Source: Neolewinella aquimaris (GTDB taxonomy: Bacteria > Bacteroidota > Bacteroidia > Chitinophagales > Saprospiraceae). From it: a stretch of DNA of 64,000 nt. Shown here one piece after another: positions 52,442 to 60,467 of this stretch. Position numbers and translations under genes: made by a program. The stretch covers positions 62,001 to 126,000 of the forward strand of contig NZ_JACIFF010000007.1 of the NCBI RefSeq assembly GCF_014197245.1. The letters run 5' to 3'. How positions within the stretch are numbered: the first letter of the stretch is position 1; every line of letters starts with the position of its first letter. The notes below the pieces were generated by a model, which was not told the origin of the DNA, searched no databases, and worked only from the letters and a program-made list of their open reading frames with translations.

Positions 52442-53917
52442 TTAGTCCTTTACGGGCCACAGGGGGTGAAGGGTGCGGGCAGTATCCATGATCTCGCTGA
52501 TTTCAGCTACTACGGCCGGATGATCGTCCGCTACATTCTCCGACTCGTCGATGTCCTCTTTCAGGTTATAGAGCTCGACTGGTCCCCGGGGTTCCATACG
52601 CACCGCCTTCCACTTGTCTTTCCTGACTGCCTGATTGGTGGACTTCCGCTCATGAAATTCCCAGTACAGGTATTCATGCTCCTGCTGACGGTCTGTTTCC
52701 CCCAGAAGGGTTGGAGCCAGGGAAATGCCGTCGGTACGGTAATCCCCCAAATCGGTCCCCGCCAGATCGGCAACCGTCGGCAGGATATCCCAGAAGGAAG
52801 AAATGAGGTCGCTCTCGGCGGGTTGCCGAATAACGCCTGGCCAGTACGCAATGAAGGGTACGCGGATGCCCCCTTCGTAAAGATCGCGCTTCTGTCCCCG
52901 CAGTGGTCCGGCGCTCGCAAACTGCTCGGGCACCGCGCCGCCCTCCGCGTGGGGCCCGTTGTCGCTGCTAAATAAAATGAGGGTGTTGTCGGCCAGCCCC
53001 ATCGCTTCGAGGGCTTCCTTAATGCGGCGGGTGTCGCGGTCGATGCGGACCACCATGCTGGCGTAGGCAGCGAAGGGCTGGTTCTGGCTCCCGTAGGCAC
53101 CGAAGTCCGGGCCGTAGTCGGCCGAGTCGCCTCCGCCCTGCTTACCCTTCGTGAAGGGTCGTTCGTCAAACTGCCCTGCGAACCGCTGAAAAAGGGTGTC
53201 TTCGGGCACCAGCATTTCGGCGTGTGGGGTGGTGTAGGCCAGGTAAACGAAAAAGGGCTGATCGGCGGGGACCGATTCAATGAAGCCGATCGCCTCATCG
53301 GTGTACAGGTCACCGCTGTAAGTGCCCATCCGTCTGCCCTGGTTTCCGGGGACGGCTTCCCGTTTTCCGTTTACGTAGACGCTATCGGGATACTGATAGT
53401 GTGCATAAGCCTGGTTCAGCACGCCGTAGCTATAGTCAAAGCCCTTCTTGAATGGTTCTCCGGTGGTCCCGTCCATGCCCATTCCCCATTTGCCGATGGC
53501 TGCCGTGTGGTAACCGGCATTTTGGAGGACTTCGCCCAGGGTGAGATCATCGGGGCGCAGGGGCAGTTCGGCACCGAATCCACGGGGACCGGTCTCGTAG
53601 TTGCCGCGCACGTAGGAGGTGCCCGTGTGGCGCCCCGTCATTAGAGACGCCCGGGAAGGGGCACAAACCGTACTACCCGCATAGTGTTGGGTGAACCGGA
53701 TACCGCGCGCCGCCATATCATCCAGCGTCGGCGTTTGAAAGTTGGTCTGACCGTAACAACTCAGATCGCCGTATCCGAGATCGTCGGCCAAGATGTAGAC
53801 GATGTTGGGCGGCGTCGCGCCGGAGGGAGATTCCGTAGCGGTTTCCGCCGGAGCCTGACAGCCGGACAAGAGCAGGGCGCCCACCCAGGCATAGAAGTAC
53901 CGTTTCACCTGCCACAT
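52442..53917 (-). CDS. Lipoprotein sulfatase
   Basis: The 491-residue protein begins MWQVKRYFYAWVGALLLSGC, a lipoprotein signal with Cys 20. It is a type I sulfatase: VYILADDLGYGDLSCYGQ holds the metal acids, C85-A-P-S-R-A-S the formylglycine motif, LFSSDNGPHAEGG the second metal group, and YEGGIRVPFIAYWP the lower motif. It has no added domain. I prefer ATG 53917 to GTG 53929, since the signal starts there. It is close in sequence and layout to the next gene (53971-55443), so the two arose by duplication. The 53-bp gap between them and the same direction suggest one operon with SusD and SusC. Confidence 0.9.
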   Translation of the reverse strand: MWQVKRYFYAWVGALLLSGCQAPAETATESPSGATPPNIVYILADDLGYGDLSCYGQTNFQTPTLDDMAARGIRFTQHYAGSTVCAPSRASLMTGRHTGTSYVRGNYETGPRGFGAELPLRPDDLTLGEVLQNAGYHTAAIGKWGMGMDGTTGEPFKKGFDYSYGVLNQAYAHYQYPDSVYVNGKREAVPGNQGRRMGTYSGDLYTDEAIGFIESVPADQPFFVYLAYTTPHAEMLVPEDTLFQRFAGQFDERPFTKGKQGGGDSADYGPDFGAYGSQNQPFAAYASMVVRIDRDTRRIKEALEAMGLADNTLILFSSDNGPHAEGGAVPEQFASAGPLRGQKRDLYEGGIRVPFIAYWPGVIRQPAESDLISSFWDILPTVADLAGTDLGDYRTDGISLAPTLLGETDRQQEHEYLYWEFHERKSTNQAVRKDKWKAVRMEPRGPVELYNLKEDIDESENVADDHPAVVAEISEIMDTARTLHPLWPVKD

Positions 53918-53970
53918 ACACAGTCTCACTAAAAATTGGGGTTAAAGGGAATAGGTTGGAAAGGCTTCTC

Positions 53971-55443
53971 TCACTTGCCGAGGTAGGCTTCCTGTGCGAA
54001 GGAGAATACGGTGGATGGACTGCGGCCGTTCCGCAAGCGTTCCTTCATTTCAGCGACGACCTCCGGATGCTGGGCGGCCACGTCGTTTTCTTCTCCCGGG
54101 TCTACCGATAAATCGTAGAGTTCAACATCGCCATCGAGGCCTACTTCGTTTACGTTGTACCGCACGGCCTTCCAGTCGCCGCTCCTTACGGCCTGACGGC
54201 CCTTGCGTTCGTGGAACTCCCAGTACAGTTGGTCGTGCTGTTTTTGCTCACCGTCTCCGAGAAGGGTAGGTACCATCGAGATACCGTCCGTTTGCAGGGG
54301 ATCGGGTGCCCCGGTAAGTTCGGAGAAGGTGGGAAAGAAGTCCCAGAAGGCGGAAACGTGATCGCTTTCGCTACCGGCGGCAATTTTGTCCGGCCACACG
54401 GCGATCATCGGTACGCGGATGCCCCCTTCGTAAAGGTCGCGCTTGTAGCCCCTGAGCGGGCCGTTGCTGTCAAAGTAGTCCGGATCGGCGCCTCCTTCCT
54501 GATGCGGACCGTTGTCGGAGGTAAAGATGATGATCGTGTTGTCGGCAATACCGAGTTCGTCCAAGCGCCGGGTGATATCACCCACCTGGCGATCGAGGAT
54601 ATCGATCATCGCCACGAAGGCGGCGTGGGGGGTTTCCTGGGAAGAATAGGGGCCGTCCCGGTAATTTTCATCTTCCGGTTCGGCGCCGTCGTAGGGCTTG
54701 TCGTCCGCGATCGTTTCCCGGAACGGGGCCAGGATCGAATCCGGAGCGATCAGTTCCGCGTGGGGGATGATGCTCGGTATGTAGAGGAAGAACGAAGTAT
54801 CGGCGTGGTCCTCGAGAAAGGCCATGGTCCGATCGTGAATCAGGTTCGGAGCGTAGGTACCCTCCTGTGAGCCCTCGTTGTCTTCCAGTACGAGCTTGTC
54901 GCGGTTGTGCCATAGGTGGCGGGGGTAGTAATTGTGTCCGAGCCGCTGGCAATTGTAACCAAAGAAAGTATCGAATCCCTGGTGGGTGGGATCCCCCTCG
55001 GAGCCGGGGAAACCTAACCCCCACTTCCCAAAGCCCCCCGTTACGTAGCCGGCCTCCCTCAACGCTTCGGCCATGGTGAAGATGCTATCCGGCAGGGGGT
55101 ACTGCCCTTCCGGCTTCACCTCGTAGTTACCCCGAATGAAGGTGTGTCCGGTGTGAAGTCCGGTCAGGAGAGCCGACCGGGAAGGGGCGCAAACCGTCGC
55201 ACCGGAATAGTGCTGGGTAAACCGCATGCCCCGGTCCGCCAGCCGGTCGATGTTGGGGGTCGAGAACCGTTGCTGACCGTAGCTGCTTAGGTCCCCGTAT
55301 CCCAGGTCATCGGCCAGAATGAAGATAATGTTGGGCGGCGCCGGCGCATCCGCCGCATCTCCATCGGCAGCTTCCCCCGGCCCGCAAGCTGTATACAGGC
55401 CAAAGAACAGACATAAACTGAGCAACTTCGCAAACGTGGACAT
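53971..55443 (-). CDS. Lipoprotein sulfatase
   Basis: The 490-residue protein starts MSTFAKLLSLCLFFGLYTAC, a lipoprotein signal with Cys 20, then an acidic Ala-rich tether. The sulfatase motifs are IIFILADDLGYGDLSSYGQ, C85-A-P-S-R-S-A, IFTSDNGPHQEGG and YEGGIRVPMIAVWP. The two single-domain sulfatases (this and 52442-53917) share these nearly word for word. I use ATG 55443; the longer frame to 55566 overlaps the SusD gene with no signal-like content. It is separated from SusD by 25 bp, so sulfate is probably removed from the same glycan that SusCD binds. Confidence 0.92.
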   Translation of the reverse strand: MSTFAKLLSLCLFFGLYTACGPGEAADGDAADAPAPPNIIFILADDLGYGDLSSYGQQRFSTPNIDRLADRGMRFTQHYSGATVCAPSRSALLTGLHTGHTFIRGNYEVKPEGQYPLPDSIFTMAEALREAGYVTGGFGKWGLGFPGSEGDPTHQGFDTFFGYNCQRLGHNYYPRHLWHNRDKLVLEDNEGSQEGTYAPNLIHDRTMAFLEDHADTSFFLYIPSIIPHAELIAPDSILAPFRETIADDKPYDGAEPEDENYRDGPYSSQETPHAAFVAMIDILDRQVGDITRRLDELGIADNTIIIFTSDNGPHQEGGADPDYFDSNGPLRGYKRDLYEGGIRVPMIAVWPDKIAAGSESDHVSAFWDFFPTFSELTGAPDPLQTDGISMVPTLLGDGEQKQHDQLYWEFHERKGRQAVRSGDWKAVRYNVNEVGLDGDVELYDLSVDPGEENDVAAQHPEVVAEMKERLRNGRSPSTVFSFAQEAYLGK

Positions 55444-55468
55444 AGGTCGGGCTTCTGATGGATACTGG

Positions 55469-57031
55469 CTACCGGTAGCCGTTGTTTGAGGGATCGGTTT
55501 CGAGCAGGTTGGGGTTGAGCTGAATTTCTTCCAGGGGAACGGGGAGCAGTACGTGCTTGGGCTCAATGTTGTTGCCCGGATTATTCCAGGGGCGGTGCTC
55601 GGTAGCCTTAACGGTTTCCAGCAGGATGCCCCAGCGGATGAGGTCCATGCGGCGGTGGCCCTCGGCGGCCAGTTCCCACTTGCGTTCGTCGTACATGGCT
55701 TTGCGGAACTCGTCCTGGCTCATGCCGCTCCAGGGCTTGTCCGGCTCGAAGGCGCGGGCGCGCACGGCATTCACGTATTCGTACGCCCCGTCGGGACCGT
55801 TTAGCTCATTCTCGGCTTCGGCGGCCATCAGGTAGATGTCGGCCAGGCGGAAGACGATGTAGTTCTCCGGGTGATTGCCGCGGGGGGAATTTTCCTGATC
55901 GAGATTCCAGTTCTTGCGGTAGTAGGGAAAACTGAGTTCGTAGCCCCGGTACTTGGTGACGATGGAGGCCGTGTACCGCATATCCCCTTCCTCCCAGTTG
56001 GTTGAGTCGGCGATCTCGGGCAGGGGAATAGCCCAGCCGAATCCCGTCATACCTTCGCCGTAGGAGGCCAGTAGGTCACTATAAAGTTCTACCCGGGTGG
56101 GGGTGCCGGGGCCACCGGGACGGTCGTTGCGATTGGCGGGCTCGTCGCGGATCCGGGGGTTATAATCGTCGGTGCGGGAGGTATTGCCGTCGCCAAATAC
56201 GGGGTCGCGGGTGAAATCCACCACGTAGATGTACTCGTCGTTATACTGATTTGCGGGATCGCTCTGGTCGAATACGTCAGCGTAGTTGTCGAGCAGCCGG
56301 TGGGGCGAGTTTTCGATGATGCTCACCGACTCGTCCAGCGCATCCTGCCATTCCCGGTCAAACAGGTGGTACTTGGCCTTAAGCGCGGTAGCGGCCCACT
56401 TAGAGGCGCGACCGAGATCGGATCCGGAATACGACGCAGGAAGCAGACCGATGGCGCGCTCCAGGTCCGCCTTCATTTCCGTCCGGATCATGTTCCGATC
56501 GGAGCGGGTAATGGTTGAGAGCTCCTCGGTAGAAGGTAATTCCCGGAAGTAAGGCACGTCACCCCACAGGTTGGTCAGGTGGTAGTAGGCCAGCGCACGG
56601 AGGAACAGCAACTCACCCAGTGCCTGGTCCCGGGCCCCTTCCGAAAGGTTTTCGTTTCCCTCGATGCTGTTGATGAAGAGGGCCGTGTTACGGGCCATCT
56701 CGTACAGGGAGTTCCAGGTGCCGGAGCCGTCCGATACCCCTTCGTCGATCAGGTAATTGTGGACCTGTCCGTTGACGTTGCGGCTGGGGCCGACGACATC
56801 CGCCCCATTTACGTAGTAGTTGTCGAGGCCGCGGGTGCGGTACAGGCTGGTACGGTAAAGGATCCGGTAAACGCCGTTTACGGCCAGCTCTGCCTCCGCG
56901 TCGTTGTTGAAGAAATTATCCGTAGTGATGCCGTCCCGGAATTCCTCGTCGAGAAATTCAGTGCAGCTGGTCAGCGGCAGTAGGATGACCGCCAGCAACA
57001 GGAAGAATGGAGTTGTGCTATAGTTTTTCAT
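55469..57031 (-). CDS. susD: SusD/RagB family glycan-binding lipoprotein
   Basis: The 520-residue protein is a SusD homologue: lipoprotein signal ending LPLTSC (Cys 23), then the usual EFLDEEFRDGITTDNFFNNDAEAELAVNGVYR opening, tetratricopeptide-like helices, GELLFLRALAYYHLTNLWGDVPY near 138, and YMAAEAENELN near 415. The C-terminal part (ELAAEGHRRMDLIRWG, HVLLPVPLEEIQLNPNL) is typical. SusD captures the glycan on the cell surface and passes it to the SusC channel. It is 20 bp downstream of the SusC gene on the same strand. Confidence 0.95.
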   Translation of the reverse strand: MKNYSTTPFFLLLAVILLPLTSCTEFLDEEFRDGITTDNFFNNDAEAELAVNGVYRILYRTSLYRTRGLDNYYVNGADVVGPSRNVNGQVHNYLIDEGVSDGSGTWNSLYEMARNTALFINSIEGNENLSEGARDQALGELLFLRALAYYHLTNLWGDVPYFRELPSTEELSTITRSDRNMIRTEMKADLERAIGLLPASYSGSDLGRASKWAATALKAKYHLFDREWQDALDESVSIIENSPHRLLDNYADVFDQSDPANQYNDEYIYVVDFTRDPVFGDGNTSRTDDYNPRIRDEPANRNDRPGGPGTPTRVELYSDLLASYGEGMTGFGWAIPLPEIADSTNWEEGDMRYTASIVTKYRGYELSFPYYRKNWNLDQENSPRGNHPENYIVFRLADIYLMAAEAENELNGPDGAYEYVNAVRARAFEPDKPWSGMSQDEFRKAMYDERKWELAAEGHRRMDLIRWGILLETVKATEHRPWNNPGNNIEPKHVLLPVPLEEIQLNPNLLETDPSNNGYR

Positions 57032-57051
57032 TGCTTTTCTGTTCTGTTGGA

Positions 57052-60000
57052 TTAGAAGGAGGCGTTCAGTCCGAAAGTGAAGGACCGCGAGTAGGGGTAC
57101 TCACCGGCGGCAACCCCCTGCTCCAGGCCGGAGCCGTAGTTGCTGACCTCCGGATCGCCGAAGGACCAGTTGGTGATCAGGAACAGGTTGTTGCCCGTCA
57201 CGTAAAGTTTCAGGTCACGGACCACTCCGTCAAGACCGATGTTTCCTACCGGCAGATCGTAGCTCAGGCTCACCGTCTTCAGTCGGAGGAAAGAAGCATC
57301 CTCAATACCTAAGGTGTTGTTCGGATTGAACAGACTTGTCGAAGCGCCGGCGCGGGGAATGTCGCTCGTCTCGTTGATTCCCTCTTGCCAACGATTGACT
57401 ACCCCGGGCAGGAGGGTCTGGTCGCCCCGACCGAAAAGTCCGGTTTGGGCCACGCCATTGTATCCGTCATTGCCGTAGGAACCCTGAAAGAAAATGTCCA
57501 GGGAAAAGTCCTGGTAGTTGAAGGTGTTGCGGATCCCGCCGTAGAAATCAGGCTGGGGGTTTCCTATTACCACGTAATCCAGATCGTTGATCACGCCGTT
57601 GCCGTCCTGGTCCAGGTATCGGGGTCCGCCGACGAAGGCGCGTCCCTCAAAGCCATCGGCAACAATGGCCTCCTGGTCCTTATAGGTTCCGAGGTAGATG
57701 GCACCGACAAATACGGGAGCCGGTTGTCCCGGTATCAGGCGTACGCCCGCACCGCCCTGGTTGGTGGGCTGACGTAGGTTGATGAACTCATCGCCACCCA
57801 AATCCAGTACCTCGTTGCGGTTGGCCGATACCGTCAGCTGGGTCTCCCAGGTGAAGTCGCCGCTGGATATATTGAAGCTACGCAGGGCAAATTCTACCCC
57901 CTCGTTGCGAATGGAGCCGACATTCTGTAGCTGGCTGCCACCGGCGGTGCCGGGAAGGTCGCGGTTCAGCAGCAGGTCCTCGGTGGTCTTCCGGTAGTAA
58001 TCGGCTTCAATAAAGATCCGATCCTGCCAGAGCCCCAGTTCGAAGCCCAGGTCAAGCTGCTGGGTGGTCTCCCACGTGAGGTTACGACTGGGCAGGCTGC
58101 CGATCAGGACGCCGTTGACGAGCGTCTCGTTGAAGTAGGCGTTCACGTTGTTGAAGCGGGCAATGGAATTGTAGATCGGCACGCCCTGCTCGCCCACTTC
58201 GCCGAAGCTGCCGCGGATCTTGAGGCGGGAGATCACGTTTGATTCGCTCAAAAAGGGCTCGCTGTGGACGTTCCACGCGACGCCGACGGAGGGAAAAAAG
58301 GCATACTTGTTGCCGTCCTCGAAGACCGAAGAGCCGTCCCGCCGCCCCGTGAGGGAAATGAGGTATTTGCTGCTGAAGCTGTAGTTCAGGCGGGCGAAGT
58401 AAGAAACGAAGGTCCGCCGGGAGTAACCGGAACTGAGCTGGTAGGTCGATGGGTCGGAGCCGAAGGATAGGTTGTTGAACTGTACCACGTCGTTCGGGAA
58501 ACGCTCGGCGTTGGCGCTGAAGCCCTCGCTCTCGTTGCGCTGCAGCGAAAAGCCCCCCAGTACGTTGAAACCGTGGTTGCCTACGTCAAAGGTGTAGGTG
58601 GCGGTATTTTCGTTCAGCAGGTCGTTGCTCTGCACGGTATTGATGCTGGCGTAGCCGCCCGCTCCGTCGATCAGGCGCTCGGGAAGGGCGCCGGGGAGGT
58701 AAAAGTTGCGCTTGTACGAGCTGATCTCCGCGCCGAAGCTCGTCTTCAGCAATAACCCGGTGATGGGCTCCAACTGTAGGTAAGTGTTGGCGAGCAGGTC
58801 GTTGTCGTAGCGGTTGTCGACGCGTAGTTCCTGATCGGCTACCGGGTTACGCTGCACACTGGCACTTACAGGGTTGATGGCGGTGTATTCCCCATCCGCG
58901 GTGTACACTTCCCGCGTCGGCAGTACGCTATTGACGATCTGTGAGTAATTCACCTTGTTGTTCTCCCGGTTGGTGCGCGACAAATTGACCCGGATGCCAG
59001 TGGTCAACTTATCGGAGATCTTGAAGTCCAGATTCGTCCGCAGGGCGTAGCGCTGGAAGCCGGAGCTTTTGATCACGCCTTCCTGGTCGAAGCGGTTCAT
59101 CGATACGTAGTAGTTGGTCTTCCCCGTGTTGCCCCGGATCGAAAGGTCGGTATTTACGATCTGACCGGGCTGGGTGATTATTCCCAGCCAGTCGGTGCTG
59201 GGCGCGGAGGCCGGATCGTCGAAGATCAGCGGCAGACTCGGATCGATCACACCAAAACCATCGGGGCCCGGGACGAACTGCGCAGCTTCGTTCACGTAGT
59301 TGGCGTAGTCCTCGCCGGTAAGTAGTTCGACCTGGTTGATGACATTCTGCACCGTATAGTACTGATTGATGGATACCACCGGACGCTCCGTACTCAGATT
59401 AGCGCCGGTCTTGGTAGTGACCAGCACGACACCGGAGGCACCCCGCGTACCGTAGATGGCCAGGGCGGTCGCGTCCTTGAGCACCTCGATCGACGCGATG
59501 TCGTTGACGTTCAGCGTATTTAGATCGAAGTCGGACCCCGCTATGAACCCGTCGATGACGAAAAGGGGGTTGTTGTTGCCGTTCACCGAGTTCGTTCCCC
59601 GGATGCGAATGGTAGTACCACTGCCCGGCGTCCCGTCGTTGGAGGTCACCGACACACCCGTGGCGCGGCCCTGCAGCGCCTGATCGAGTCGCGATACCGG
59701 TTGATTTTCCAGTGCGTCGCCCTTAATTTGGGCTACGGAAGAGACCAAGTCGCGCTTCTTTGTCACGCCGTAGCCAACCACCACCACCTCGTCAATGAGC
59801 TGGGCGTTCTCCAAAAGAGTAACGTCTATTTTCGTTTGGTTGCCCACCGGAACGCGCTGAGTGGAAAAGCCAATAAAGGAAAAGACCAGGGTATCACCAG
59901 GAGAGGCCATTACCTCGTATTCCCCATCGAGACCGGTTGCGGTGCCGGTTCCCGCGGGTTCGACGGTGACGTACACTCCCGTCAGAGGAAAGTCGTCGCC

Positions 60001-60087
60001 ATCCTGTACAATTCCGCTTACGGATTGCTGGCCGTACGCAACCGACGCAAGCAGCACCAGAGCCGAAAGTAATTTATGTTTTAGCAT
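57052..60087 (-). CDS. susC: SusC/RagA family TonB-dependent outer-membrane transporter
   Basis: The 1011-residue protein is SusC-like: signal peptide (MLKHKLLSALVLLASVAYGQ), a carboxypeptidase-regulatory-like domain (about 22-95, VSGIVQDGDDFPLTGVYVTV), the ENAQLIDEVVVVGYGVTKKRDL transition, a plug with NNPLFVIDGFI and ALAIYGTRGASGVVLV, and a 22-strand barrel that ends in Phe. It imports oligosaccharide with energy from TonB. It is the first gene of the operon with SusD and the two sulfatases. A TAnnTTTG promoter and a CCGGTA palindrome lie 65-90 bp upstream. No STN domain is seen, so it is not a FecR/sigma type. Confidence 0.95.
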   Translation of the reverse strand: MLKHKLLSALVLLASVAYGQQSVSGIVQDGDDFPLTGVYVTVEPAGTGTATGLDGEYEVMASPGDTLVFSFIGFSTQRVPVGNQTKIDVTLLENAQLIDEVVVVGYGVTKKRDLVSSVAQIKGDALENQPVSRLDQALQGRATGVSVTSNDGTPGSGTTIRIRGTNSVNGNNNPLFVIDGFIAGSDFDLNTLNVNDIASIEVLKDATALAIYGTRGASGVVLVTTKTGANLSTERPVVSINQYYTVQNVINQVELLTGEDYANYVNEAAQFVPGPDGFGVIDPSLPLIFDDPASAPSTDWLGIITQPGQIVNTDLSIRGNTGKTNYYVSMNRFDQEGVIKSSGFQRYALRTNLDFKISDKLTTGIRVNLSRTNRENNKVNYSQIVNSVLPTREVYTADGEYTAINPVSASVQRNPVADQELRVDNRYDNDLLANTYLQLEPITGLLLKTSFGAEISSYKRNFYLPGALPERLIDGAGGYASINTVQSNDLLNENTATYTFDVGNHGFNVLGGFSLQRNESEGFSANAERFPNDVVQFNNLSFGSDPSTYQLSSGYSRRTFVSYFARLNYSFSSKYLISLTGRRDGSSVFEDGNKYAFFPSVGVAWNVHSEPFLSESNVISRLKIRGSFGEVGEQGVPIYNSIARFNNVNAYFNETLVNGVLIGSLPSRNLTWETTQQLDLGFELGLWQDRIFIEADYYRKTTEDLLLNRDLPGTAGGSQLQNVGSIRNEGVEFALRSFNISSGDFTWETQLTVSANRNEVLDLGGDEFINLRQPTNQGGAGVRLIPGQPAPVFVGAIYLGTYKDQEAIVADGFEGRAFVGGPRYLDQDGNGVINDLDYVVIGNPQPDFYGGIRNTFNYQDFSLDIFFQGSYGNDGYNGVAQTGLFGRGDQTLLPGVVNRWQEGINETSDIPRAGASTSLFNPNNTLGIEDASFLRLKTVSLSYDLPVGNIGLDGVVRDLKLYVTGNNLFLITNWSFGDPEVSNYGSGLEQGVAAGEYPYSRSFTFGLNASF

Positions 60088-60151
60088 GACCGATAATTTA
60101 GATTAAGTTGTGTACCGTGAGCAAACGAAATTCTGCTATCTCGCCGTTGAG

Positions 60152-60178
60152 CAAAACTAATTGCCGGTACACTACCGG
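60152..60178 (-). promoter_or_regulatory. Putative susC promoter with palindromic operator
   Basis: On the minus strand TAGTTTTG (60159-60152) is a perfect TAnnTTTG element 65 bp before the susC ATG. Immediately upstream is CCGGTAGTGTACCGG (60178-60164), 6-bp arms around three bases, in the place of the -33 region. An AraC-type site for the HTCS or another regulator is possible. Confidence 0.5.
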
Positions 60179-60311
60179 AAGTTTCCGTCCATCTCTATCG
60201 GGGGTAACAAATCGTTCACCCGCTACATCGCCTTCAGTCAGGGGCAGGGCGGGCGCGCAGGTGCCAGGCCAATTCGTCTCAAAGCGGTGCAATTGGTGAT
60301 TCACCCGTCGC

Positions 60312-60467
60312 GACGGCTTTCAGCCGTCAAGTAGCGACGGCCTTCAGCCGTCACGCTGCTTCCAAAAATAATTGAGGGCACCCACCCCACGACAGCTTGC
60401 CAGCTGAAGCCAGCGCTACTGTTACGACGGCCTTAAGAGCAGCTTGATGGCTAAAGACCGTCGCTAC
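60312..60467. repeat. Hairpin repeats of the array C family between susC and mfd
   Basis: GACGGC-TTTCA-GCCGTC is at 60312-60328 and GTAGCGACGGCCTTCAGCCG at 60331-60350. A diverged inverted partner, ending CCGTCGCTAC, is at 60458-60467. The TAG in its terminus is the stop codon of mfd. These match the hairpins of array C at 37582-38019 in sequence and orientation rule. Confidence 0.82.
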
